Part shown: positions 1 through 10,770 of the stretch, in pieces | How positions within the stretch are numbered: the stretch's first letter is position 1 | How the letters are laid out: each line of letters begins with the position of its first letter | The notes under the pieces: model-generated | The model's input: the letters and a program-made list of their open reading frames with translations, nothing else | Databases searched by the model: none | Told to the model about the DNA's origin: nothing | Position numbers and translations under genes: made by a program | Source: Coenobita brevimanus | Lineage: Eukaryota > Arthropoda > Malacostraca > Decapoda > Coenobitidae | DNA length: 64,000 bases | Direction: 5' to 3' | Assembly (NCBI GenBank): GCA_032717465.1 | Contig: CM064632.1 | Span: 26,407,933-26,471,932, forward strand

Positions 1-893
1 TATCTATCTATCTATTGCCAGACGCCTCAATCCCGTTTGGGGTGGCCACAAACAAATCGCCTCCAAGTCGCCCTGTCCCTCACCATTTCACTGCCCTGCT
101 CCCAACTCACACCCCCCTCTCTCATATACCTCTCCACCCCATCCCTCCATCTCATCCTCGGCCTCCCCCTCCCTCTTCCCCCCTCCACCTCACTCACATA
201 CACTATCTTCGTCAGTCTTTCACCCTTCTTCCTCTCCACATGGCCAAACCACCTCAGTGTGTTCCTCATAACGCTTCCTATCACATCCACATCCACACCA
301 CAACGCTCCTTTATATCCTCATTCGTCAGCCTGTCTCTCCATGTGACTACACAGGCTCCTCTTAAATAACTCATTTCCACTGCTCTCACTCTTGACTTGT
401 GTCCTTCCAACAATGTCCAAGCTTCACTTCCGTACGTTAAGAGTTGGTATCACAATACTGTCATGTAGTAACTTTTTCACTTCCATGCTCACATCCCTGT
501 TTCTTATCACTGCTTTCAAAGAACCAGCAACCTTTCTTCCCTGCTGTACCCTTTCAAGCACTTCACCCTCCAAACCTCCATCCTTACTCATCACACTACC
601 CAAGTACTTAAACGTACTCACATTTTCCAATTCCTCACCATCCAACCTCACTGTACATTCACTAACTTCACCTCTCTCAAAGACCATCACTTTACTCTTC
701 CCTACATTCACCTTTAGATTCCGTTTCTTACACACTCTCTCAAACTCATCCACCAAGCCTTGCAGCTCCCCTTCGTCTTCACTCAACAACACAGTATCAT
801 CTGCAAACAACAGTACAGGGAGTTTCCAAACACTATCCTCTCTCACCAGGGCCACTCCAACATCCACTACTCTACCTTGTACTTCTTTTATCA
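1..893 (-). pseudogene. LINE-B copy 1: 5'-truncated RT C-terminal half, broken
   Basis: Read on the minus strand, this is the C-terminal part of a non-LTR retrotransposon ORF2. The upstream half (894-424) carries RT motif C as LLFADDTVLL (FADD at 797-808) and then the KVNVGKSKVMVF and FKYLGSVMS blocks that follow the catalytic core. A frameshift near 420-440 moves to the frame of the second half (413-27), which holds the tail with LRWFGHVERK and GRGRPRMRWRD. The 3' end carries a short conserved non-coding tail and stops in (TATC)n at the window edge, so on the element strand it ends in (GATA)n. The endonuclease and the RT region before motif C are absent. Related copies lie near 32.2, 40.3, 41.95, 45.7 and 63.7 kb. 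The GHVER-type tail is familiar from LINE ORF2 proteins. The clade (RTE-like or other) is not assigned. No active protein is expected. Confidence 0.8.
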
Positions 894-2840
894 TTGATCA
901 TAATACTAAATAAAGTAGAACTAAGCACACTTCCCTGTGGCACCCCGTTTTCCTGGATAAATATATCCGATGTTACGTTACGGGGCAATTTGACAGAGAA
1001 AGTCCTGTCCCTTAAGAAATTTGAAATAAAAATAGGCAAATTTCCTTGTAAACCATAAGCATAGAGCTTCATTAGTATACCGTGTCGCCATGTCATGTCA
1101 TAGGCTTTATGGATGTCCAAGAACACCCCTATCATGAATTCTTTATTGCCAAATGCCTCTGAAATACAATGCTGCAAATTCATTAAATGATCTAGTGAAC
1201 TTCTGTATTCACGGAAGCCACATTGTTGATCATTTAACAAATTCTTCGACTCTAAAACAAAAAGAAGCCTATTGTTTACCATACGTTCCATGACCTTACA
1301 TGGACAAGAAGTCAACACAATAGGACGAAATGAAGTGGGATTCATAAGACGAACAGCCTCTTTGGGTATCGGTATGACATGCGCAAAGTGCCATGAGTTT
1401 GGGAACTTTCGAGAGGCCCAAATCTCATTGTACAATGCTGACATCTTAATCAGGTTGTCCTGGTTAAGATGCTGGATCATACCGTACGTGATGGTGTCTG
1501 GTCCAGGGCTGGTGTCTTTACAGGATTTAAGGGCATGGAGCAGTTCATCTAGCATAAACTCTTGGTTGTATGGGGAGTCTACGTCTTCTGTGGCAAAGTC
1601 TAATATCTGTAGCTCAGCTGTGCGTTTGTGGTGTTGAAAATGCGGGTCGTAATTGGCTGAGCTATTTACATGAGAAAAACTCCTGGCGAGGATGTTAGCA
1701 ACGTCCACGTGCTCGTCATAGATGTTATTATTAACCAGCAGGGTGGTGACAGGGAAATATGGGCCTTTATTATTTAATATTCTAATAGTGAACCAGACTT
1801 TATGTAATGGTGTTGTACGAGTCATCGTGGACACAAAGGACCGCCAGGAGTCATGTTTGGCCCTTCTTATTATTCTCCTTGCCTCAGCCCGTGCCTGTTT
1901 GTATGCAATAAAATTTTTCTCAGTGGGCTGACTATCAAAAATCCTGTATCTCCTATTGCGTTTTCTTAATGCTTGTCGGCAATCTGGCGTCCACCAATGT
2001 GCTCTATGCTTCGCATGAACTGTAGAAGTCTTGGGAATAGCAGCCTCAGCTGCATGTAATATGGAAGTAGTTATATTTTCGACCTTAACATCTGTGGACT
2101 CCCCAGATTTATCTAAATTGGCGATCCTTGAGAAGGATCCCCAATCTGCTTTCTTATAGTTAAATTTTGGAGGTGGAGGGTCCGAAATGATGTCGCGTGT
2201 ATAAGAAAGACAGATGGGTAAATGATCACTTCCCAAGGAGTTGTCGTAAGGGTTCCATGAGAAATCTTGATGTATACCAGGGGAGGCCAAAGATAAGTCA
2301 GTAGCCGAAAACTTACAAATACGATCATCTATGCGAGTCGCCCTACCATCGTTCAGAAGACAGAGGTTGGACTGTAGTATTAGGTTGGCTACTTGCTCCC
2401 CACGTCCATCAATCCTCAAGCTACCCCATTGATAGTGATGGGCGTTAAAATCGCCCAACACTAATTTATTTCCAGGGAGATGTTCAAATAGTGAATTTAA
2501 AGCATCACTATCAATGAGACCGTGTGGATGACAGTACAGAGAGCAAATAGACAGATATGTGTTATTAAATTTTACTCTGCACGTGACAGTTTCCAGAGTA
2601 GAATTTAGAATCACTTCCGTTTGTGGGTGTGATTTGTGTGTGTAAATGGCAACTCCGTGACCTTCATATCTTCTGTACGAGTGGTAGTGTTTGAACTGTG
2701 GGGGATCTGGGGGATCCTCCAAGCGCGTCTCCTGTAAATAAATAACGTCTGGCCTGTGTATAGAAAGCAAGATTGCTATATTCTGTAATTTATTCCCAAT
2801 ACCTCTACAATTCCCCTGTAATACAGTGAAAGCGACGGTT
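894..2840 (-). pseudogene. Jockey-like LINE ORF2 (endonuclease + RT), 3' part missing
   Basis: About 650 codons are open on the minus strand. An apurinic-type endonuclease comes first, with VLQGNCRGIGNK near 2810, then YLQETRL, LVLGDFNAHH and LGSDHLPICLS, which supply the Asn, Glu, Asp and Ser-Asp-His active-site blocks. The reverse transcriptase follows: SFRPIVLTSCPCKVMER, NDQQCGFRE, motif A FLDIHKAYD and motif B GVPQGSVLSSTLF (about 933-947). Motif C (FADD) and everything after it are missing. The sequence changes at about 893 into LINE-B in another frame. The frame is +1 relative to ORF1 and opens before the ORF1 stop, with no ATG near the junction, so translation would need reinitiation or frameshifting. 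The product would nick target DNA and copy the element RNA. As it stands it lacks a catalytic aspartate pair and is dead. Assignment to the Jockey group rests on the ORF1 type plus the EN-RT layout. Confidence 0.85.
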
Positions 2841-4172
2841 TTACGTTGGGGGGCCAGTGTGCTTGGTCTTTTTTTGTCGCCTGCCAGCAGGCGAGCGACT
2901 ACTGGGGGACCTATCCCGGTTCTTACTCATGGAAACCTCCATATTCTCATCAATTACAGGGCTCCCAGACTCCACCGAGGAAGAGCTATTCTTTCTCTCC
3001 CACACTGGACCAGGAGCGGGAAGGACATGAGGACGTGCCGGCTTGGTGAGGGTGGTCAGATTAATCTTATTAGACTTGTCGGGCTTCGATTTTGGCCGCA
3101 CCGACTGCGAAGGAGCAGCATCAGCCTGAGAGTAAGAAGTAGCGAAAGGGATGTCTGTAAGAGAGTTGGAACGTACAGGGGGTCTAGACTGAGAGGTAGG
3201 GCAAGTGGCATGTGGAGCGAATGTACGGTCAGTCTGTGTCTCCACGGTGCACATCACGGGACGGGACACAACCGCCGATGCATAGGAGACATTAGGCTTG
3301 GGAGTTGCATGCAACTCCTTCACCTTCTTCCTAGCATCGTAAAAGGATATGCCCTCAGTCGCTTTCACTGTGCAGACCTCTTTCTCCTCCTTCCAATTGG
3401 GACAAACCCTAGAGGAAGTGAAGTGAGCACCCTGACAGTGGAAGCAACATTCAGTCTCTGATGTACAGCGGTCAGCAGAATGTCCTACATTCGCGCACTT
3501 GCCACATACTGCGTTTGAAGCTCGACAAACCTTTTCATGATGTCCATAGAGCTCACATTTTCCACAATGAAGGGGATGGGGTATGTAAGGTCGCACATTA
3601 ATAATTTCATATCCTACTTTCACATTAGTAGGGATAGATACTTTGCAAAAAGTCAAAACTACTGTGGCTGTCTTTGTCCTTACGCCTTCCTGGAAACGGG
3701 TTATGAATCGGGCCTCAATTACATCTTGCTGAGCAAGTTCACGGATGATGTCGTCTTCGTCCATTACCATGAGGTCCCTGCAGGTGATAACACCTTTACA
3801 GGAATTCATGGAGTGAGGGATCGTCGGCACAACATCATAACAGTGGAATTTACTCAACATCATCAAATCTTTTACCTGGCGCGAATTTACTATCTTTACT
3901 AGAAGGTCCCCACTAGCAAGTTTTTTCACCTGTTCCACCTCACCGGCACACCCATCAATCACCTTCTTGATAATGAAGGGATTGAGGCTGGACAGGGGAG
4001 TGTAACCAACCGCATGTAGTAGTACGAAGGAGGCATTATTTACATTGATGTCTAGTGGGGTGCGCGTCTGTGGCTGTTCAGTCTGGGATCGGTCTGTCCG
4101 AGGTTCAGTCGGGGGTCGGTCAGGGCTGCCTCCTCCCCTGATGGGGGGGGAGGCAGTAGGGGTATCCACCAT
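2841..4172 (-). CDS. Jockey-like LINE ORF1 (gag-like RNA-binding protein)
   Basis: This minus-strand ORF gives about 443 aa from the first ATG (4172). The frame stays open further upstream to about 4232, but only through a TTG. A low-complexity, Pro/Thr/Arg-rich N-terminus is followed by a central domain with KKLASGDLLVKIVNSRQ and RFITRFQEGVRTKTATVVL, as in Jockey-clade ORF1 proteins. Three zinc knuckles come next: CGKCELYGHHEKVC and CGKCANVGHSADRC (both C-x2-C-x4-H-x4-C) and a third, looser one starting CFHCQGAHF. The C-terminal 170 residues are basic and Ser/Pro-rich. The protein would bind element RNA and form the ribonucleoprotein particle. The stop TAA overlaps the start of the open ORF2 frame. 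This ORF has no internal break, unlike ORF2, so it could still be translated if transcribed. It is a retrotransposon gene, not a host gene. Confidence 0.85.
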   Translation of the reverse strand: MVDTPTASPPIRGGGSPDRPPTEPRTDRSQTEQPQTRTPLDINVNNASFVLLHAVGYTPLSSLNPFIIKKVIDGCAGEVEQVKKLASGDLLVKIVNSRQVKDLMMLSKFHCYDVVPTIPHSMNSCKGVITCRDLMVMDEDDIIRELAQQDVIEARFITRFQEGVRTKTATVVLTFCKVSIPTNVKVGYEIINVRPYIPHPLHCGKCELYGHHEKVCRASNAVCGKCANVGHSADRCTSETECCFHCQGAHFTSSRVCPNWKEEKEVCTVKATEGISFYDARKKVKELHATPKPNVSYASAVVSRPVMCTVETQTDRTFAPHATCPTSQSRPPVRSNSLTDIPFATSYSQADAAPSQSVRPKSKPDKSNKINLTTLTKPARPHVLPAPGPVWERKNSSSSVESGSPVIDENMEVSMSKNRDRSPSSRSPAGRRQKKTKHTGPPT

Positions 4173-4620
4173 AGTACCACTCCCCCCTAGAGGGGGAAGT
4201 GGGAAGGAGGTGAGAAAGCAACCAAAGGACAAATAACCTGGGGTAGAACACCTAGGTCTGAGGTTGCCCTCTCAAACCACTCCAGGGAGGCCCGACAGTG
4301 TCAGTTCACGCCGCAGAGCGATCAGTGTGGGGGACCCTCCGTGGGCGATAAGCAAAGGTAAACTCAGGAAAAAGATACAAAAACCTATTGTATCTCTAAC
4401 AGAGAGGGGAGGAAAATGAATACTAACTAATCCTAACTTTATTTAAAAAACGCCCTAGTGGCGGAGAGAAAAAAAACTAATGCTGGTGAGGCAGCCCTAT
4501 GCTAGAGGAGAGCAAGAAAAACACGTCTGTACTCTCCACGACCATGCATCGAAGTCCCCTCCATTTAGCTTATTGCACCTGAATGGTCTTGTACGGCATT
4601 GACTGAAACATTCCCGATAC
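4173..4620 (-). other. Probable 5' leader of the Jockey-like LINE
   Basis: This lies directly upstream of ORF1 and contains no ORF. It is moderately GC-rich up to about 4360, then more A-rich. The true 5' end and target-site duplication of the element cannot be fixed from this copy alone. The stretch ends at a (GA)n array. Confidence 0.4.
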
Positions 4621-4622
4621 CT

Positions 4623-4624
<2 letters not shown>

Positions 4625-4659
<35 letters not shown>
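4625..4659. repeat. (AG)n microsatellite
   Basis: About 17 uninterrupted AG units lie just beyond the LINE leader. Confidence 0.98.
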
Positions 4660-4665
<6 letters not shown>

Positions 4666-4969
4666 GTTGGGGTGGAGGTCTACCAGTTTGCCATATTTTG
4701 TTTTCCTAAGTTTGAAAACCCTCCCAACTACACCACCCACCCAACTACACCATCCACCCACCTACACCAGCCTCCCTAGTAATGCTGCTTATGTTTATAG
4801 GAGCTTTACACTGTGAAGGAAGGTGACTGTATGGCCCCTCCTCACAGTAACGGGTGTACATAGGGATCATCACACTTCACTACCTCCATTCTGCCTGAAA
4901 CCTTATCAAGGAGGAGGTCTACCATTGTGCAAAATTCCGCTTTCCTAAGTAAAAAAAAAAAAAATGGTA

Positions 4970-5017
<48 letters not shown>

Positions 5018-7550
5018 TTCTCTTCAGAAATAAGATATTATAGTGATCCGCTGCCCAAAAGGAGGCCAGTTCAATCCAAGTCTGCAGCAGGGAACATTTT
5101 GATTAATGAATTTCATTAATATATAGGTTATTGATCTTCCACAATCCCCACCGATGTGTCATTCACACAAAGAAAATCCCATCTATTATCATTACGCCAG
5201 CCGTGAATGAGACAGCCCTAACGTGTATTTCATGTGGACAGTAGGTATGGGCGCCGAAAACGTGACGATATTGACATGGAAGTGAGTGACGCTTAGTAGG
5301 ACTACTGGATCATAGATGCCTTAGACAATAGACTGTATAATCTGTGCCCAGAGTCGGATAATTACATATGTGTGTATTTTTATCCACATATATCTATGTC
5401 TTATCTCTTCAGTTTTAGTACTATAATTTATTCTGGAATTCAACCGTTTTATAAAGTTTAGCTTTCTTTAGTTCATTCACTTTAATATTTTTTCTAATCG
5501 TTCGTAATTGCATATCGTAAGAGTCTTCAGTTTCTCTGTATATCGGTCATCCAGTCATATCTACCGCGATTTTGTATGTCTTCTACAAAATTCGTCTAAC
5601 GTCAGTATATACCAGCGTTCTAATCCTTTGCAGTACATGATGTGTTCTTCATTTCAGTACGTTTCGATTCAACTTTTACCATAATCCATCATCATGTTTG
5701 GTATTCATATAATTTTCCATTTCACAGTTCGTTCAGTTCAGTAATACAAGTCAATCTGCGACCTAAAGTTATCCGCGTTACAGCTCGTTTGGTTTCTAAT
5801 TCTGATGGGATTTTTTGTAGTATTTGCCATTCGTATAGTTTCCATGTTCGTTGTGTTTCAGTACTGTAAATAATGTGCTTAATAAAGTTCATGTGTTACT
5901 GTTCGTTACGTTTTAGTAATAGACCCAATAATCTGAGCTTTCGTAACATGGCATTTTGTAGTTTTGCTACTAAAAAGTTCTTTCGTTTGCAGCACCATTC
6001 TCTGACCTTTTGAAACGCCTTATTACATACAGTGTCCCCTGTCACAGTCCGTTCAGTTTCAGATAAGGTCCAGTTCCTATATTAACCTGATAAAAAAAAG
6101 AAAGTTCCAGCATGTCCTAACCTCATAAAAAGCTTCAGCATGTAACCTGTTTCTTTTTTCTTCATTATTTATTTATTTATTTTTTTAGCATTGGACATTC
6201 GTAATTATTCCCCAGCTTGCATTTCGTTGTCAGCAATGTAATAACAGTTTCATAAAGTTCCAGTCATATAGTCTAGACTTTCATAGCATTTAGCATCTGC
6301 AATTTTCTCTTGTCGGAATTTAGTATTTTTCATCTTCCACTTCATCTGGTTGCAGAACGCACCAAAATTTCTCGTATTATGTTAGGGGAAATAGAGGAAA
6401 ATGAAGGAACTGGGAGATATTTTTTTTTAATGGTCGCCTGAGGGGATTAACCTGCATGTTTTATGCAAGTTTCGTCCTACTCTGCTCAACTGCCTGTACA
6501 TTTCATGCGGGAGTTTGGAAACTCACTTTACAGGCATTATTATAAACTTTTTTTTTTTTTTTTTAACATTTTCACTACAGTGGGATGGTTTAGTTTACAT
6601 ACTGTATTCCTGCTGACCCTTGGCGATTCATGAAGCTTAAATGAGAAACTTTTCGAACCTGAGTGATAATATATAACATTCCTTAACCCATTAGTACCCA
6701 GTGTTTCTGTATGAGGGATTATTTTAGAAAGTTACTGAGCGTACCGCATTCCGCCTATCGGCTCATATTCGCGAAGCTGATAAGATCCCTACCCTGATTT
6801 CCCCCTTTTTATAAACTTTTAAATTATCAGTTCCATCCTACATGAGGACACTGGGCACAAATGGGTTAACCCCTTCACTGCCACGGCACTCTTTGAAGTT
6901 GAATAAAATCGTCTGACGGTAGCAAGAATGTAATATAAAAGACGTCTTCGGCCTGTAGAAGTTAAGGACTTGAATCGTAACAATATTGTACTGTTAACTG
7001 CACTTAGTTCCATTTAACTGCTTTAGTGACCTACACAATTTTTAAATGGCGAAATCTGGTAACGTATACTGTGGATATTATATGATCACTACCTTTTTGC
7101 TAAGCACATAGTAACAACTTTTTTTTAGTTTCCTTAAACTTCACTTTACTGCACGATTTTCCGTAACCTTGGAATAACTTTCTTGTAATAAGGGAGTCAG
7201 TGAAGGCCGTGCTGAAAACCTCTTTGCTTGCGTGCTTAACGTAGAGTGACAAAAGTAGTTGATTGCTGCAAGGTTGCAGATTTCGCACTACTCATTTTGG
7301 GGTTAACTTTGCAAGCTGAGATAACAGATGTGATAAAGTTCACTGTTTTTCCAAAGATAAGATTACAATTAACCCTGTTGAGGCGATGAGTTCTCTTCGG
7401 TTGATTGAAATCGTATGGGGTTGTCCGAATTAAAGGGAAAGGTTGTTACCTCTAGGCCACCACATTAACATGGTCAGTACGATCACGTTTTTGATTTTTT
7501 TTTTTCTGCCTGTAAACGATTTCATTCAAGTTGGTCTTGTCAGTCTATAA
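4660..7550. other. No gene seen; AT-rich spacer
   Basis: It contains (CA)n at 4972-5014, several T-runs (about 6421, 6549, 7494) and a copy of the dispersed CGTCTGG/GCAAGAAT motif at about 6900-6945. No frame longer than about 75 codons and no recognisable domain is present on either strand. Confidence 0.7.
4972..5014. repeat. (CA)n microsatellite
   Basis: About 21 uninterrupted CA units follow a short A-run. Confidence 0.98.
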
Positions 7551-7625
7551 GTTTTTTTTTTTTTTTAAATAACAGAACGGAGGAAGGAAAAACAAATGAA
7601 TAAAAAACAAAATCCATACACCCTA

Positions 7626-8286
7626 TTACTTGTGTCCTCTGTTCATAAAATATCTGTAACAGTTAGACTTGAACAGCTGTGGGTTGAAATTTGGAGGGAA
7701 ACAACTCTGGGGAAGCGAGTTCCAGAGAGATGCAGTTCGGAGAAAGAAAGAATTCTGATAGGCAGAAGTTCTGCAATATGGCTGAGTGACATTCCAGTCA
7801 TGAGCACTACCAGATGCCCGTGTACGAGGGAAGGCATGGAGAGGTGGCACCATGGACGCAACTTCCTCTGAGCATTTGCCCAAAAAATTTCTGTAGAATA
7901 ATGCAAGGGAGGCAACATTTCCTCTTACTTGCAGGGGAGGTAGTTTATTTGTAATGGCAGGGTTGTTAGTGATTCTAACAGCTTTATTCTGAATTTTGTC
8001 TAGTTGTTTTAATGCAACCTCTCCACATCCATTCCACAAGGATGAGCAGTATTCAAGCTGAGAGCGCACATGAATCTTATAAATTATAGCTAACTGGTCA
8101 TCAGCGAAGAAGTTACGGACTCTTTACAATAATCCACGTTTCTTTGAGGCGGTTTTAGCATGTGATCTGACATGAGAGGTCCAGCTGAGGGCATTGTTAA
8201 GTGAGACGCCAAGAATTTCAATACTTTTGGAGATGGGAATTTTAGTAGCACTGAGGTTAATGTACGAATCTGGCAATATCTGTCTA
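7626..8286 (-). pseudogene. LINE-C copy 1 ORF2 C-terminal domain
   Basis: The minus strand has IEILGVSLNNALSWTSHV, a stop at about 8124, then in the same frame RSQLEYCSSLWNG, LDKIQNKAVRI, VASLALFYRNFLGKCSEE and TASLWNSLPQSCFPPNF. This is the conserved region after the RT thumb in CR1/Jockey-type LINEs, usually ending in a NSLP tail like this one. It matches block for block the C-terminus of the 36.3 kb copy (DQLWNCLPLSVFPA). Confidence 0.78.
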
Positions 8287-9300
8287 TTAGTAAAACTGTA
8301 TATAATTAGTTTTACTAGCATTAAAAGAGACAAGGTTGTTTTGTCCCCATTCACTGATCGTAGATAGATCTTGATTTCTGGAGATGGCTGTACTGAGTTG
8401 AGAGGTATAGATATTAGACTTTGTAAATGGGTGTCTGAGTGTGAATGAACTATGTAGTGTTGAGTCATTTGTATATGAGTGAATGGGATTGTGGGTGACA
8501 AATAAGAGATCATTAATATGAACCAGGAATAGGGTTGGCGCCAGAAATGATCCCTGCGGCACCCCGGCGTCAATTGAGTGGAAATTGGAATATACATCAT
8601 CAACTTTTGCTCTTATTTTCCTGTCACTAAGATATGAAGAAATCAAAGGAACAAAAGACGTTAGTCCATAGCAAGGGAATTTGGACAGCAAGGAACGGTG
8701 ACATACTCTGTCAAAAGCTTTTGAAATATCTAGAGCTACCGCATGAATTTCTCCATGTAGATCAATTGATTGATGGATGGTATGAGTTAGGAGACTGAGT
8801 ATGTCAATGGTGGATCATTCATGGCGAAAACCATATTGTCTATCACTGATTAAGTTGTTGGATTCAAAATGTTTAACAATGTGTGTATTAATTAAAGTTT
8901 CAAATACCTTACCAAGAGAAGATGTGACAGCTATTGGTCTGTAATTGGAGGGGTCAGACGAACTTCTTTTCTTCGGAATTGGGTGGATATTGGCTTCTTT
9001 CCATGAATTAGGGAATAAAGAAGTACGTATGCATAGTCTGAATAATTTAGTTAGAACAGAGGCAAGTTCAGGGGAACACTTTTTCAAAACAATTGGCGGA
9101 ATTCCATCTGGGCCTGAAGCTTTGTTGGTAGGTAAAATGTCTAGGATGGATTTTACACACCGTGTCTGTATTTTAAGTGGGGCAATTTCGGGAGAGTCAA
9201 GTTCTAGTACTGGGACATTCTGGCTGGTATAGTCTGTGGTAGAGTTTCTGGCAAATATACTGGCAGAGATATCTGCTTTCCCACGTGGGTCATTTGTAAT
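8287..9300 (-). pseudogene. LINE-C copy 1 reverse transcriptase domain, broken
   Basis: RT pieces on the minus strand are NSWKEANIHPIPKK, NYRPIAVTSSLGKVFE and SDRQYGFRHE in one frame (up to about 8815). After a stop come the fold leading to SYLSDRKIRAKV, motif B DAGVPQGSFLAPTLF and the motif C position. There the sequence reads SYTNDSTLH where a YADD-type box is expected, so the first catalytic Asp is lost. The following WGQNNLVSFNASKTNYIQF block matches LINE thumb sequences. Another frameshift near 8290-8310 leads into the C-terminal part. The gap 9088-9515 also aligns in style to the linker but has no clean frame. The enzyme is inactive. Confidence 0.75.
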
Positions 9301-9515
9301 GGTGCCATCTGAAGATTTTAGTGGGGGAATGGAAGATGGCTTGTTAAAGTTATTATTAAAAGAATTAAGAGTTGACCAGAATATTCTGTTGTCATTAGGG
9401 TTGTTAAGTAGTTTTGATGCTTGCTTTTGAAGAAAGTTTGATTTAGCTAGATTTAATACAGCTTTTGCATGATTTCTAGTAATTTTAAATTGGGAGAGTG
9501 ATTCAGATTTTTTTT

Positions 9516-10500
9516 TTATTTTAAGTAAGAGTTATATGCTAATGACTTTTGAGCTGTTGCTGTGGCACAGTTGCCATCAAACCATTTTGGAGAGTTCGAT
9601 CTCTTAGTGAACTGTTGACTTGGTATGAATAAATCCATACCAGCTAGTATTAAGTCGCAAATATGGGACTGGGTAGAGTTGGGATCAGTAGAGAAGAAAG
9701 ACTTCCATGGAATGTCAGCAAGATAATTTCTAAATCCATCCCAGTTTGCCCTATCAAAGTGCCATCGGGTCACCCTGACAGGTTCAGAACGGGGAGATGT
9801 GGGAGGGTTAACAAATGAGGCTTTGATGAGATTGTGGTCAGAGGATCCAAGTGGTGACAGTATCTCTGTCTTGTATTGATCTGGATTATTTGTCAAGAAT
9901 AAATCCAAGAGATGGGCATTATTGTCAAGATTATCAGGTATTCTGGTTGGTTGCTTTACCAGCTGGGTGAGATTAAACAATTCTGCAAACAGCTCGCACT
10001 CTAGATCAGCTTCGTCAGTCCTGGCAGAATGCAGTAACCATTCAACATTATGTATGTTAAAATCACCCAAAATGGTAATTTCGGTGCTAAGGGCAAGATT
10101 AAGGTTACTCAACTGAGTGGACATGGAATCAAATACACTGGATTCCGAAGAAGCACTGGGGGAGCAATAAGCTACATAAATATATTTGGTAAAATTTTGA
10201 CAATTTAGTTTATACAGTGAGTAATCAAAACTGGATGAAGTGAAGTTTAAAATAGTGTCAACTGCATATTGGGATTTGATATAACAACAGGTGCCGCCCT
10301 TGTTACGGGAGTTTGTAAGGAGATGGTAACCGGGAAAACAAAATAGAGATATATCGGTAGTGGGTGAGGTTTGTGGTTCTGTGAGGAAAAGGGCCAGAGG
10401 GAATATGGACTGAAGGAAAAAATGAACCGGGCCACGGATGTTGGTGAAGAATAAGGCCACACTTTCACATCTTCGCTGACGAGCATTCCCGGAAATAGCA
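9516..10500 (-). pseudogene. LINE-C copy 1 endonuclease domain
   Basis: This minus-strand ORF (open from about 10,658) covers the apurinic-type endonuclease of ORF2. Visible blocks are ALFLTEPQ (the position of the catalytic Glu, here followed by Pro), GGTCCYIKSQYAVD, YVAYCSPSAS, EITILGDFNIHNVEW, LLDLFLTNNPDQ and [13 protein letters not shown]. The GDFN and SDH signatures are intact. The domain would make the first-strand nick for target-primed reverse transcription. The frame stops at 9516, and the next coding block (RT, starting near 9087) is in another frame, so at least one frameshift separates them. The first 80 or so residues are unlike the family and probably come from the leader. Confidence 0.8.
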
Positions 10501-10770
10501 ACAGTCGCTGCCGGCACAGTCGCTTGATGGCGACCGGGAGGACCCTGTGCTGCCAGCCCTACCCTGCCGGTGGTGGCAATGCGAGATACCATCTCATTTG
10601 ATAGTAAGATTGCAGCGGCTATTACTAAAGACGTGAATAGAAGGTGTGATATGCTCATGTAGTGTGGTGTAGACAGTTGAGGGTAGAGGTATTAAGAGAG
10701 CATGGTGGCCTACTCTCTGTGTAAATGAATGATCTGAAAATGTTCAGCAAAGGGAGATGGTCAGGATCAA

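Larger units (their letters stand above)
7551..10770 (-). mobile_element. LINE-C copy 1 (CR1/Jockey-type non-LTR retrotransposon), decayed
   Basis: This is a full-length-like minus-strand LINE of about 3.2 kb. The 5' leader (about 10,700-10,770) shares a conserved block, seen on plus as TTCAGCAAAGGG followed by GATGGTCAGGA, with the copy at 39.4 kb. Endonuclease, RT and the C-terminal LINE domain follow in order, and a poly(A) tail appears as the T-run at about 7550-7566. The coding region is broken by several frameshifts and stops. It is more decayed than its relative at 36.2-39.4 kb. No clear target-site duplication was found by eye. Confidence 0.8.

Noticed and set aside
872..2770. Plus-strand frames opposite the LINE ORFs (e.g. 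1272-1637, 2826-3461, 4045-4236)
   Set aside because: They are antisense shadows of the minus-strand LINE ORFs with no domain signal.
2862..2876. A AAA AAG-like slippery site near the ORF1 end as a -1 frameshift signal
   Set aside because: ORF2 lies in the +1, not the -1, frame, so the site would not lead into it.
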